Origin: Mesorhizobium hawassense
GTDB lineage: Bacteria > Pseudomonadota > Alphaproteobacteria > Rhizobiales > Rhizobiaceae
Direction: 5' to 3'
Length of the DNA: 64,000 bases
Assembly (NCBI RefSeq): GCF_003289945.1
Contig: NZ_QMBP01000009.1
Location: forward strand, 277,005 to 341,004
Every line of letters starts with the position of its first letter. Within the stretch, counting starts at the first letter, position 1. Made by a program: the position numbers and the translations under genes. The notes under the pieces were generated by a model. That model was not told the origin of the DNA, searched no databases, and worked only from the letters and a program-made list of their open reading frames with translations. This document shows, piece by piece, positions 8,070 to 16,716 of the stretch.

Positions 8070-8969
8070 TCAGAACTTGCCGGTTTCGCGGAACAGTTCG
8101 AACGTCGCGCGGATGTGATCGGCGACGGCCTTCACCGGCGCGCTGGCGTCGGGCGCCACCACCATGGCGAGATTGTAGGTGCCGATCTCCGGCATGCCGT
8201 CCTTGGCGCCCAGCGAGACCATCTCGTCGCCGAGGAAGGACTTTGGCAGCGGCGCCACCGCAAGATCGGCCATGATGGCGGCGCGCTGCCCTGCCGTATG
8301 GGCGCTCATATAGGCGATGCGGTAGTTGCGGCCCTCGCGCCCCAGCGCCTCCAACGCCCCTGCCCGCCAGGCGCAGCCTTCTTCCCAAAGCGATACCGGC
8401 AGCGGTTCGCGCAGATGCGCGCAGCCGCCCTTGGCACCCGCCCAGACGATCGGTTCGGTCAACAGCACCTCGGCGCCGATCGCGCTGGTCTTGTAGGAAT
8501 TGGTCAGCAGCGTGATGTCGAGCGCGCGGTCGTCCATGCGGCGGCGCAGATTGATACTCTGGTCGATGGTGACGTCGACGGCGATCGACGGATGCGACTG
8601 GGCAAAACGCTTCAGCACATGCGGCAGCACGCGCTCGCCATAGTCGTCCGGGGAACCCAGCCGCACCACGCCGACAATGTCGGGAATAATGAACTTCGAC
8701 ACCACCTCGCGGTTGATCGACAGCAGCCTGCGGGCATAGCCGAGCAGCATCTCGCCATCCGTGGTCAGCGTCACCGAACGCGCGTCGCGCGCGAAGACGG
8801 AACGGCCGAGGATGTCTTCCAACTTCTTGATCTGCATGGAGACGGCCGACGGCGTGCGGAACACGGCGTTGGCGGCGGTGGTGAAGCTGCCGGTCTCGGC
8901 AATCGCCACAAAGGTGCGCAGCACATCGAGATCAAGCAGTGGTAGGGGATGATTGAGCGGGGCATTCAT
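8070..8969 (-). CDS. LysR-family transcriptional regulator
   Basis: 299 aa. An N-terminal winged helix (about residues 11-70, with TFVAIAETGSFTTAA and the recognition helix around TPSAVSMQIKKLE) is followed by a periplasmic-binding-protein-like effector domain (about 95-290). Closest in feel to the LrhA/HexA/PecT subgroup, which begins DLDxLRTFVAIAETGSF. Its divergent neighbour is the small gene at 9190, with a 220-bp gap. Target and effector are unknown. Confidence 0.9.
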   Translation of the reverse strand: MNAPLNHPLPLLDLDVLRTFVAIAETGSFTTAANAVFRTPSAVSMQIKKLEDILGRSVFARDARSVTLTTDGEMLLGYARRLLSINREVVSKFIIPDIVGVVRLGSPDDYGERVLPHVLKRFAQSHPSIAVDVTIDQSINLRRRMDDRALDITLLTNSYKTSAIGAEVLLTEPIVWAGAKGGCAHLREPLPVSLWEEGCAWRAGALEALGREGRNYRIAYMSAHTAGQRAAIMADLAVAPLPKSFLGDEMVSLGAKDGMPEIGTYNLAMVVAPDASAPVKAVADHIRATFELFRETGKF

Positions 8970-9189
8970 GGGAGCCTGCCTTCAATTTTTCTGATGCAAT
9001 CGATCATTCCATTTCGTTTGATTGAACATCACTCCAGGCGCATAGTCAACTCGATCGATGCAGGCTGCTGCCAAAGGCAGCCACGAAACGACCCTGACAC
9101 AGTCCTGCAATCGACATGAAGTGAAGCTGAAACAGACCTGACTTAACGCAATGCCGGGCGCCTCCCTGTCCGCATAGAGGAGAAAGAAA

Positions 9190-9375
9190 ATGTCTATCCT
9201 GTCGTCCATCGGTCGGCTTGCGACCGAATTCAGCGCGGCCCGTGCCCGCTACCAGACCGAACGCGCCATCCATGCGCTGCCGATCGAACTGCAGAAGGAT
9301 ATCGGCTGGCCGGAAGCCGCCGATGCCAAGAGCGGCACGCGCCTCGGCGTCGGAAGCTGGGCTGGAGCAAAGTAG
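9190..9375 (+). CDS. Small DUF1127-like protein (paralogue 2)
   Basis: 61 aa with a strong Shine-Dalgarno (GAGGAG) upstream. The first 41 residues align without gaps to the protein at 6687, both ending in QKDIGWP; the tails after that differ. A basic N-terminal helix precedes the motif. The gene has its own strong terminator, so it is monocistronic. Role unknown; small DUF1127 proteins are often highly expressed and stress-linked in rhizobia. Confidence 0.78.
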   Translation: MSILSSIGRLATEFSAARARYQTERAIHALPIELQKDIGWPEAADAKSGTRLGVGSWAGAK

Positions 9376-9396
9376 CCAAGTGTGTATGGAGTTCTG

Positions 9397-9437
9397 AAGG
9401 CCTGCCGCGTCAGCTCGGCAGGCCTTTTGTTTGTTTT
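9397..9437 (+). terminator. Intrinsic terminator
   Basis: An 11-bp perfect stem, AAGGCCTGCCG (9397-9407) with CGGCAGGCCTT (9416-9426), an 8-nt loop and a T-rich tail (TTTTGTTTGTTTTG). It lies 22 bp after the stop of the small gene. Confidence 0.9.
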
Positions 9438-9628
9438 GCGCCTTTTTTATTTGCACTCAAACGACTTTTCCAGCCATGCGGCCGCTGCATGACGCATATG
9501 AACCACCCGCATAGCGGGTTAATTTTCAAATTAAAGCACTGTAAATAATAGGAAATTTTAGGCAACCTGCCCAAAAACGTCGCAAACCATGTCGCTTTTC
9601 ATATCAAGCGCTTCGTTTTTGCGATTTA

Positions 9629-9668
9629 GTTTTTGCTGAAGCGAGCCTATATGAGCGTCAGCAAAAAC
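9629..9668. promoter_or_regulatory. Long inverted repeat upstream of the 44-aa gene
   Basis: GTTTTTGCTGA (9629-9639) and TCAGCAAAAAC (9658-9668) are exact 11-bp inverted repeats flanking an 18-nt centre that includes CTATAT, a possible -10 box. A competing pair, CGCTTC (9609-9614) with GAAGCG (9638-9643), overlaps the left arm. It could be an operator straddling the promoter or alternative leader hairpins. Confidence 0.45.
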
Positions 9669-9726
9669 GAGCTGCCCCACTCCTTAAGCGAAGGCGACCC
9701 GTCTGAGCAACCAAATGGAGATGATG

Positions 9727-9861
9727 ATGAAGCTCTTTGCCCGCCTGTTTGCCCGCCGTGAAATGAACCTGACGACCGCTTTGGAGCGTCAGCGTCTCGC
9801 CAAGACCATGCCCGGCCAGACCGGCGCCGTCGCCGCTGCCCGCCTCGGCTTCATTGCCTGA
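9727..9861 (+). CDS. 44-aa hypothetical small protein
   Basis: Three ATG codons in a row (9721, 9724, 9727); the third is chosen because GGAG ends 6 nt before it. The peptide begins KLFARLFARRE and is helical and basic, with no Cys and no membrane segment. A strong terminator follows the stop by 25 bp and a structured AT-rich leader precedes it, so it is probably a real, independently transcribed small gene. It is not related in sequence to the two DUF1127-like proteins nearby. Function unknown. Confidence 0.65.
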   Translation: MKLFARLFARREMNLTTALERQRLAKTMPGQTGAVAAARLGFIA

Positions 9862-9885
9862 GACGATCCGGCATTACTGAATTCG

Positions 9886-9915
9886 ACGCCGCCCGGCTTG
9901 CCGAGGCGGCGTTTT
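9886..9915 (+). terminator. Intrinsic terminator
   Basis: ACGCCGCC (9886-9893) pairs with GGCGGCGT (9905-9912), followed by TTT and CATTT. It closes the 44-codon gene. Confidence 0.85.
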
Positions 9916-10103
9916 CATTTGGGTATTGCCACTTGTCGTCGGTACGACGACGCCCTGCGGTTGCACGCATTGCCCATTTGCGACCCGTGTCGCAAATAAA
10001 ATCTTCACTTGGCCGCCTACCCGATTGACAGGAATGGTTTTTCCTGATGTCGCTATGCTGTTCGCGACATCCTGTTCGCGTCATGGCTGCGTGAGGTTTC
10101 ACC

Positions 10104-11105
10104 GTGAATGCCGTAAAACATCCGATCAAGAGATCGTTTGTGTTCTTCCTCGTCCCCGATTTCACCATGATCGCCTTCGCGACGGCGCTCGACCCGCTGC
10201 GTTCGGCCAACCGGATGCTGGGCTACGAGGCCTACCGGTGGCGCCTCGCCAGCATCGACGGCAAGCCGGTGCGCGCCTCGAACGGCGTCGAATGCGCCGT
10301 CAACACTTCGCTCGAGGAAGAGCGCAAGAAGATGGCCGGGCCGGACAGACCGAACATGGCGATCGTCTGCAGCGGCGTCAACGTCGAGCGCTACCACAAC
10401 AAGTCGGCCTTCGCCTGGCTGCGCGAGGAATACAACCGCGGCGTCGCGGTGGGCGGCCTGTGCACCGGCGCGCATATCCTGGCGGCCGCCGGCCTGTTGT
10501 CCAACAAGCGCTGCGCCATCCATTGGGAGAACCTGCCGGGCTTCTCCGAGGCCTTCCCGAAAGCCAATGTCTTTGCCGATCTCTTCGAGGTCGATCAGAA
10601 CGTCTATACCTGCGCCGGCGGCACCGCCGCGCTCGACATGATGCTGAAGCTGATCGGTGACGATTTCGACGAGAGCCTCGTCAACCGCGTCTGCGAGCAG
10701 GTGCTGACCGACCGCGTGCGCAGCCCGACCGATCGCCAGCGCCTGCCGTTGCGCGCCCGTCTCGGTGTCCAGAATTCCAAGGTGCTCACCATCATCGAGC
10801 TGATGGAGGCCAATCTTTCCGAGCCGCTGTCGCTGATCGAGATCGCCGACCATGTCGACCTTTCCCGCCGGCAGATCGAGCGCCTGTTCCGCACCGAGAT
10901 GGGCCGCTCGCCCGCCCGCTATTATCTGGAGATCCGGCTCGACCGCGCCAGGCACCTGCTCATCCAGTCGTCGATGCCGGTGGTCGAGGTGGCGGTGGCC
11001 TGCGGCTTCGTCTCCGCATCGCACTTCTCCAAATGCTACCGCGAGCTCTACGCTCGCTCGCCGCAGCAGGAGCGCGTCGACCGCAAGCAACTCTTGGCGG
11101 CTTGA
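10104..11105 (+). CDS. GlxA/GbdR-like transcriptional regulator (DJ-1/PfpI plus AraC)
   Basis: 333 aa, GTG start at 10104 with GAGG 9 nt upstream. The N-terminal half (about residues 10-190) is a class I glutamine-amidotransferase/DJ-1-like fold with the elbow GGLCTGAH; the C-terminal half (about 225-320) is a double helix-turn-helix AraC domain. This architecture includes GbdR and CdhR, activators of glycine betaine and carnitine catabolism. In a window rich in dimethylglycine and sarcosine enzymes a GbdR-like role is attractive, but the effector cannot be read from sequence. It converges with the ABC importer genes. Confidence 0.88.
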   Translation: MNAVKHPIKRSFVFFLVPDFTMIAFATALDPLRSANRMLGYEAYRWRLASIDGKPVRASNGVECAVNTSLEEERKKMAGPDRPNMAIVCSGVNVERYHNKSAFAWLREEYNRGVAVGGLCTGAHILAAAGLLSNKRCAIHWENLPGFSEAFPKANVFADLFEVDQNVYTCAGGTAALDMMLKLIGDDFDESLVNRVCEQVLTDRVRSPTDRQRLPLRARLGVQNSKVLTIIELMEANLSEPLSLIEIADHVDLSRRQIERLFRTEMGRSPARYYLEIRLDRARHLLIQSSMPVVEVAVACGFVSASHFSKCYRELYARSPQQERVDRKQLLAA

Positions 11106-11127
11106 ACAAGGCAGAGAACGCAGCCGT

Positions 11128-11919
11128 CTAGGCGGACTGCGTCTGCGCCGTCCGCACCGCCTCGATGCGGATGTCCTCGGTGAGTTGCGCCTTGAGAGCG
11201 GAAAATTCAGGACTGGTCTTCAGCGTGTAGTGGCGCGGATGCGGCAGGTCGACCGGGACATCCGATTTGATGCGGCCGGGCCGGGCGCTCATCACGATCA
11301 CCCGCGACGCCATGAAGATCGCCTCCTCGATGTCGTGGGTGACGAACAGCACCGTCTTCTTGCGCCGCTCCCAGATGCCGAGCAGCAATTCCTGCATCAG
11401 ACCGCGCGTCTGGTTGTCAAGCGCCCCGAACGGCTCGTCGAGCAGAAGGATTTCCGGGTCGTTGGCCAGCGCCCGGGCGATCGCCGTGCGCTGCTGCATG
11501 CCGCCCGACAGCTGTTTCGGCCAATGGTTCTCGAAGCCTTTCAGGCCGACGAGATCGACATAGGAGGCGACGATCTCGTTGCGCTCGCGCTCGGCCCTGC
11601 CTTGCTCGCGCAGGCCGAAACCGATGTTTTGCGCGACCGTCAGCCAGGGAAACAGAGTGTAGGACTGGAACACCATGCCGCGATCCGGTCCCGGCCTCGT
11701 GACCGCCTTGCCGTCGAGCAGCACGCGGCCCGTGCTCGGCGCTTCCAGTCCGGCGACGATCCTGAGCAATGTCGACTTGCCGCAGCCGGACGGGCCAAGG
11801 ATGGTGATGAAGTCGTTAGCCGCCACTGCAAGGTCGACCGGCTGCAGCGCCCGCACCGGCTGCCCGCCCCCTACCCCCGCAAAGGTCCGCGAGACGCCCT
11901 CGATCAGAAGCTTGCTCAT
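11128..11919 (-). CDS. ABC transporter ATP-binding protein (TauB/SsuB/NrtD type)
   Basis: 263 aa from ATG 11919, which overlaps the permease stop as ATGA; a GTG four codons earlier is possible. Walker A GPSGCGKST near residue 42, signature LSGGMQQR near 137 and Walker B LLLDEP near 158. Third gene of a binding protein-permease-ATPase operon. The family energises uptake of taurine, sulfonates, nitrate or small heterocycles; the substrate here is not determinable. Confidence 0.9.
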   Translation of the reverse strand: MSKLLIEGVSRTFAGVGGGQPVRALQPVDLAVAANDFITILGPSGCGKSTLLRIVAGLEAPSTGRVLLDGKAVTRPGPDRGMVFQSYTLFPWLTVAQNIGFGLREQGRAERERNEIVASYVDLVGLKGFENHWPKQLSGGMQQRTAIARALANDPEILLLDEPFGALDNQTRGLMQELLLGIWERRKKTVLFVTHDIEEAIFMASRVIVMSARPGRIKSDVPVDLPHPRHYTLKTSPEFSALKAQLTEDIRIEAVRTAQTQSA

Positions 11920-12692
11920 GCCAGGCTCCACGGATAGAGCCAGCGGTTGAGCGCCTTGAAGGCGAAATCCGACAACAGCCCGATCAGCCCGATGACGATG
12001 ATGCCGAAGATGATCTGCCCGGTCGCCAGCCGCGACTGGCTGTTGATGATCATATAGCCGATGCCCGACGACGAGCCGATCAGTTCGGCGACGATGACAT
12101 AGGTCCAGGCCCAGCCGAGCACCAGCCGCAGCGTTTCGGCGATCTCAGGCGCATTGGCCGGCATGATGACGCGCTTGACGATGCCGTTGTCGGTGGCGCC
12201 CAGCGTATAGGCGGCTTCGACCAGGTCGCGGCGCGTAGCGCCGACCTTGACGGCGACGATCAGGATGATCTGGAACACCGAGCCGACGAAGATCACGAGC
12301 AGCTTTTCGAATTCACCGATGCCAGCCCACAGGATGAGCAGCGGAATGAAGGCCGATGCCGGCAGGTAGCGCGCGAAGGATACGAACGGTTCGAGGAAGG
12401 CTTCGACCGGCTTCCAGGCGCCCATGGCGATGCCGATCGGCACCGCCACGATCGAAGCCAGCGCGAAGCCGCCGAAGACCCGCCAGATGGTGATCGATAT
12501 GTCGAGCCAGAATCGATCTTCGACCAGCAGCCGCCAGCCGTCCTTCAGCATCGACAGCGGATCGGCGAGGAAGATCCGGTTGACATGGCCGCCTAGTGTG
12601 ATCCACGCCCAGAAGGCCACGAACAACACGAAGAAAGCGATGCCGAGCACGGTTCGCGTGCCCGGCGCAACGGGGTGCAAGGGACGCAGCAT
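11916..12692 (-). CDS. ABC transporter permease (TauC/SsuC type)
   Basis: 258 aa from ATG 12692; upstream in-frame codons give a non-membrane, Arg-rich extension and were rejected. Six or so membrane segments with the EAA loop typical of BPD transporter permeases (AAYTLGATDNGIVKRVIMP near residue 160). Works with the adjacent ATPase and binding protein. Confidence 0.9.
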   Translation of the reverse strand: MLRPLHPVAPGTRTVLGIAFFVLFVAFWAWITLGGHVNRIFLADPLSMLKDGWRLLVEDRFWLDISITIWRVFGGFALASIVAVPIGIAMGAWKPVEAFLEPFVSFARYLPASAFIPLLILWAGIGEFEKLLVIFVGSVFQIILIVAVKVGATRRDLVEAAYTLGATDNGIVKRVIMPANAPEIAETLRLVLGWAWTYVIVAELIGSSSGIGYMIINSQSRLATGQIIFGIIVIGLIGLLSDFAFKALNRWLYPWSLA

Positions 12693-12753
12693 CAGGCCCT
12701 GTCCTTGAGAGAACGGATCGGCGGCCTTGCGCCGCCGATCGCATGATGCGCGA

Positions 12754-13704
12754 TCAGTTGGCCACCGCGCTGGTGTCGGCAAGCGTCGTCACATCCGGGA
12801 CTTCCTTGATCAGCCCCATCTGCAGCAAAAGGTCCGCCGCCGTCTTGGAGAAATCCTGGAATTCCTTGGTGAAGAACTGCTTGTTCTCCGCCTTGTCGGC
12901 CCATTTCAGGTACTTGGCCGAATCCTCGAACTCCTTGGCCGACTGCTTCACGTCGGCGCCCATAATCTCGTAGGATTTCTGCGGATCCTTCTTGATCAGG
13001 TCGAGCGCGTCGAAATAGCTGTCGGCGAGCGCCTTGGCGGCATCGGGATTGGCCTTGAGGAAGTCCGGCGTGCAGCCGACGGTATCCAGCACCATCGGGT
13101 AGTCGAGGGTCGTCGCCAGGATATGGCCCTGGTCGGCCTTGTCGCGCACCGCCGAAATGAACGGCTCGTAGGTTACGGCGGCATCGTTCTGGCCGGCCAG
13201 GAAGGCCTGCGCCGCCGCATCCGGCTCCAGATTGACGACTGTGACGTCCTTGGTCGACATGCCGTTCTTGTTGAGCACCCAGGCGAGCAGGAAATAGGGT
13301 GACGTTCCAGGCGCCGACGAGGCGACATTCTTGCCCTTGAGGTCGGCGACGGACTTGATGTCGTTGCGCACGACGATGCCATCGGCGCCGTAGGATTTGT
13401 CGAGCTGGAAGATCTGCTTGGTGGTGACGCCGCTGGCGTTCCACACCATCCAGGTCTCAACCGTGGTCGCCGCGCATTGCAGGTCGCCGCTGGCAATCGC
13501 CAGCGGGCGGCTCGCCTGCGGCACTTTCTTCAGCGTGACGTCGAGCCCGTGCTTTTCGAAAAGCCCGGCCTGCTTGGCCAAGGTCAGCGGCGCGAAGCCT
13601 GTCCAGCCGCTGATGCCGATGGTGAGCGACGTGGCGGCCATCGCCGGCGCCGACAATGCGGCGGCGGCCATCATCGCGGCCGCGAAAATGGTGGTTCTTT
13701 TCAT
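12754..13704 (-). CDS. ABC transporter substrate-binding protein (TauA/SsuA/NMT1 type)
   Basis: 316 aa starting at ATG 13704. A clear Sec signal peptide ends near residue 27 (SAPAMAA). The mature protein opens TSLTIGISGWTGFAPLTLA, as in the nitrate/taurine/sulfonate binding family, and contains two lobes with SSAPGTSPYF and VVNLEPD. First gene of the importer operon. It sits opposite the GbdR-like regulator; whether that protein controls it is unknown. Confidence 0.88.
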   Translation of the reverse strand: MKRTTIFAAAMMAAAALSAPAMAATSLTIGISGWTGFAPLTLAKQAGLFEKHGLDVTLKKVPQASRPLAIASGDLQCAATTVETWMVWNASGVTTKQIFQLDKSYGADGIVVRNDIKSVADLKGKNVASSAPGTSPYFLLAWVLNKNGMSTKDVTVVNLEPDAAAQAFLAGQNDAAVTYEPFISAVRDKADQGHILATTLDYPMVLDTVGCTPDFLKANPDAAKALADSYFDALDLIKKDPQKSYEIMGADVKQSAKEFEDSAKYLKWADKAENKQFFTKEFQDFSKTAADLLLQMGLIKEVPDVTTLADTSAVAN

Positions 13705-13831
13705 CGTGGTTCCCCTGTTTTTTTGGTGGAGTACAATTGTCTCACAGAGGCCCCAAGGCTTGTCAATGAACCGACGTTTCAACGAAACGTCATCCTGATC
13801 GGATGTAAGCTCAAGCCAGCTTCTCCAACCC

Positions 13832-14674
13832 TCAAGGCGTGCCCCAGCCGCGGTTGCGCCACATCTTCTCGCCGGCCTGGCAGTCGGTGGCCGGCTTGTC
13901 GTCAGCCAGCACCACCGGCGGATGCGCAGCTTCTTCCGCCGCCCATTGCGGCGAAGCGGAACCGGCAAGCTCGAGCACAAGCTTGCGGCGAATCGCTTCG
14001 GGAAACTGCGTCCAGTCATTGACCGGGATCATGAAGGCGCCTGGACCGCCGATGACGCAGTCGCTGTAATAGCGGTCGAGATTGTCGACGTCGAAAGCGC
14101 CGCCGATCCCGCCTCGCGTCATCAGCGGCAACCCGTTGATGGTGATGCCCTGCCTGACCACCTCGTCGCGCGTGAGATTGACGGGCACGCCCTGGTTGTT
14201 GGGCCCGTCGCCGGAAACGTCGATGACGCGCTTGGTGCCCTGAAAACCGCTCTCGGCGAAGAGATCGCTGCCGAAGGCCAGCGCGCCGGAGATCGAGGTG
14301 CGACGGGCGCTGTCCGGCGGGCGCGCATCGAGCTGCGCGACGAACCCTTCGGCGTCGGCGCGGTTGGCGATCACCGTCCACGGCACGATGACGCGCTGCC
14401 AGGTCGTGCCGGCCCATTCGACATAGGTAACGGCGATCTTGCCGTAAGCGCCGTCGGCGATGGCCTTCAGCACGTTGTCATGCGTCAGCGCCGCAGCGTA
14501 ACCGTGACGCTGGATCTCCAGTTCGGTCGGCGACATGGATAGCGAAACATCGACCGCCAGCACCAGTTCGACATCGACGGGTTCGGCGGGAAAAGCTGCC
14601 GGTGTCAACCAAAGCGCCAGCGCCAAAGCGGCGCTGCCTGGGACGATATGCCTGGCGCGGGCATAAGCAGACAT
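13832..14674 (-). CDS. DUF1194 von Willebrand-A-like secreted protein
   Basis: 280 aa. A signal peptide spans about residues 1-29. A VWA-like domain follows with VLAVDVSLSMS (a MIDAS-type DxSxS) near residue 38 and a second loop VSGDGPNNQG near 150, both typical of DUF1194 proteins. Likely periplasmic and metal-binding; biological role unknown. Ends with a WRNRGWGTP tail. Neighbouring genes give no functional hint. Confidence 0.85.
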   Translation of the reverse strand: MSAYARARHIVPGSAALALALWLTPAAFPAEPVDVELVLAVDVSLSMSPTELEIQRHGYAAALTHDNVLKAIADGAYGKIAVTYVEWAGTTWQRVIVPWTVIANRADAEGFVAQLDARPPDSARRTSISGALAFGSDLFAESGFQGTKRVIDVSGDGPNNQGVPVNLTRDEVVRQGITINGLPLMTRGGIGGAFDVDNLDRYYSDCVIGGPGAFMIPVNDWTQFPEAIRRKLVLELAGSASPQWAAEEAAHPPVVLADDKPATDCQAGEKMWRNRGWGTP

Positions 14675-14750
14675 GGGCGAAGGTTAAGCGAAAATCGCCG
14701 CGCGCAAAAGCCGGAATTCCCTGGCGCCGGATGTCCGCCGGCGCAGGACC

Positions 14751-15692
14751 TCAAAAATACCGCGCCAGATTTGAGCGGATACGATCCAGCACCGTGTCTC
14801 CGGAAAGGTCGGGCACGAATTTTGCGCCGGTGATCTCTTCATAGGCCTGGATATAGACCGCCGAGGTCTGGTTGACGATCTCGTCGGGAATTTGCGGGAT
14901 CGGGTCCTTGTAGGGATCGCACCGCGCCGACACCCAGGAGCGGATAAAATCCTTGTCGAAACTCCGCGGCCGCCCGCCGCTTGCGAACGCCTCGTCGTAA
15001 CTCGCCGCGATCCAGTAGCGGCTGCTGTCGGGCGTGTGAATCTCGTCCGCGAGCACGATTGTGCCGTCCGGCGCGGTGCCGAATTCATACTTGGTGTCGG
15101 CCAGGATCAGGCAGCGCTCGGCGGCGCGCTGCTGGCCGCGGGCGAACAATTGCAGCGCATAGCGCGATACGGTGTCCCACTGCGCCTGCGTGAGCAGCCC
15201 CTGGTCGATGATCTCGGCTTCCGACAGCGGCTCGTCATGGCCCCCGCTTGCAGCCTTGCTCGTCGGCGTGATGATCGCTTCCGGCAGTTTTTCATTGTCG
15301 CTCAGCCCATCGGGAAAAGTGTGGCCGTAAAAGCTCCGCTCGCCTTTCCGGTACTTGGTCAGGATTGAGGTGCTGGTGGTCCCCGCCAGATAGCCGCGCA
15401 CGACCATCTCGACCGGCAGCATGTCGAGCCGCTTGCCGACGACGACATTCGGATCGGGATATTCCAGCACATGGTTGGGGCAGATGTCGGCGGTTTCCTC
15501 GAACCAGTAGCGAGCGGTCTGGGTGAGGACCTCTCCCTTGAACGGGATCGAGGCCAGGATGATGTCGAATGCGCTTAGGCGGTCGGTGGCGATGATGATG
15601 CGCCGCCCGTCCGGCAGATCGTAGTTCTCGCGCACCTTGCCATTGTAGCGATTGGGCAGTTCGGGAATGAAGGCGTCGGACAGGATGCGCAT
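14751..15692 (-). CDS. purC: Phosphoribosylaminoimidazole-succinocarboxamide synthase
   Basis: 313 aa from ATG 15692. Motifs of SAICAR synthetase are present: GKVRENYDL near residue 15, ATDRLSAFD near 30, VVRGYLAGT near 95, DTKYEFG near 187 and a following DEIHTPDSSRYW. The enzyme joins CAIR and aspartate in purine synthesis. Length is that of the longer, yeast-like form (about 300 aa) rather than the 240-aa bacterial form; rhizobia usually carry a second, shorter purC with purS/Q/L, so this may be the second copy. It appears monocistronic. Confidence 0.92.
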   Translation of the reverse strand: MRILSDAFIPELPNRYNGKVRENYDLPDGRRIIIATDRLSAFDIILASIPFKGEVLTQTARYWFEETADICPNHVLEYPDPNVVVGKRLDMLPVEMVVRGYLAGTTSTSILTKYRKGERSFYGHTFPDGLSDNEKLPEAIITPTSKAASGGHDEPLSEAEIIDQGLLTQAQWDTVSRYALQLFARGQQRAAERCLILADTKYEFGTAPDGTIVLADEIHTPDSSRYWIAASYDEAFASGGRPRSFDKDFIRSWVSARCDPYKDPIPQIPDEIVNQTSAVYIQAYEEITGAKFVPDLSGDTVLDRIRSNLARYF

Positions 15693-15790
15693 GGTGCTGC
15701 TTTCGCGATCTGGTGATGAGGGCCACATAAGCCATTGGCCTCGCGCGCATCAAGCCTAAGCTTCGGTTGTTCAGGCTCTTTGACCGCGGA

Positions 15791-16561
15791 TCACTTCTTG
15801 ACGGGCCATCCGCCTTTGCCGCGCCATTCCACATCGGCGGGAGCGGCCGGTGGAGGCTGCGGGACGGGCTTCTTGCGGCCGCTGGCGCGAAACACCCGCC
15901 AGTTTGGCCCGAAGGACGGCGGAATCCAGATCAGGAATCCGGCTATCGCGGCGGGCAGGATGACGGCGAAACGCAGGATCGAAAGGACGACGCCGCAGAA
16001 GCCGACGATCCGTGCGGCTGTGTCCGCGCCCAAGCGCGGCGCCAGCAGATGCCTGGCGATCGCTCCGCCATCGAGCGGATAGGCCGGCAAAAGGTTGAGA
16101 ATGGCCAGAACCGCATTCACCAGCGCGCCAAGCCAAAGCGTCCACTCCAGAAGTGTGTCCGGTCTTGGCAACGGTGAACTGAAAAGGCCATCCGGCTCGA
16201 CCGGCAACAAGGGCCCGGAAAAAAGGCAATACGAAGCGGCAAAACCCGCCGCCAGGACAATGTTTACCAGCGGTCCGGCGAAGGAGATCCATGCCCAACC
16301 ATGCGGCGTGGCCAGGCCGGGCTTGAACCAGGCAATTCCGCCGAAGAAATAGAGCTCTATCCGTGCGGTGCCGATGCCTTGCCGCCGCGCGGCCCGGACA
16401 TGGCCAAGCTCATGCAGGAACACCGACACGAACAAAAGCACGGCGAATATGACGGTGTGGATCAGGGCCTGCTGGGGGCGCCTCGACCATTCATGCAGGA
16501 ACGGGAGGATGGCTGGAATGGCAAAGGTCCAGCTGACATGAACGGGAATGTCCCCCTTCAT
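15791..16561 (-). CDS. Site-2-protease-type membrane metalloprotease (M50)
   Basis: 256 aa from ATG 16561; a TTG 24 codons upstream (16633) is an alternative start. The zinc motif HELGH follows a hydrophobic helix near residue 50, and the second metal/active-site motif NLLPAYPLDGG is near residue 165. About five or six membrane segments. Members cut transmembrane substrates within the bilayer, commonly anti-sigma factors. No partner site-1 protease or anti-sigma gene is adjacent, and there is no PDZ or CBS domain, so this is a minimal S2P. Confidence 0.88.
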   Translation of the reverse strand: MKGDIPVHVSWTFAIPAILPFLHEWSRRPQQALIHTVIFAVLLFVSVFLHELGHVRAARRQGIGTARIELYFFGGIAWFKPGLATPHGWAWISFAGPLVNIVLAAGFAASYCLFSGPLLPVEPDGLFSSPLPRPDTLLEWTLWLGALVNAVLAILNLLPAYPLDGGAIARHLLAPRLGADTAARIVGFCGVVLSILRFAVILPAAIAGFLIWIPPSFGPNWRVFRASGRKKPVPQPPPAAPADVEWRGKGGWPVKK

Positions 16562-16660
16562 CCTGAAGACGAACGCGTCGCTCTTCCTGTCCCAGCCGAA
16601 CCGTTGCAAACGTGCCCACTCCGCCCGGCGCAACGCTATTCGAGAATCTCAGCGCACGCA

Positions 16661-16691
16661 AAAGCAAAAAGCCCGACCGAAGCCGGGCTTT
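16661..16691 (-). terminator. Intrinsic terminator of the leftward flavoprotein gene
   Basis: Read on the minus strand, AAAGCCCG (16691-16684) pairs with CGGGCTTT (16675-16668), followed by TTTGCTTTT. It lies 25 bp past the stop at 16717. Confidence 0.85.
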
Positions 16692-16716
16692 CACATGGCG
16701 CTTCGCCTCGCGGTCC

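Noticed and set aside
9506..9518. CCCGC-ATA-GCGGG hairpin followed by TTAATTTT
   Set aside because: Only a 5-bp stem, not next to a gene end; a strong terminator already exists 80 bp before it.
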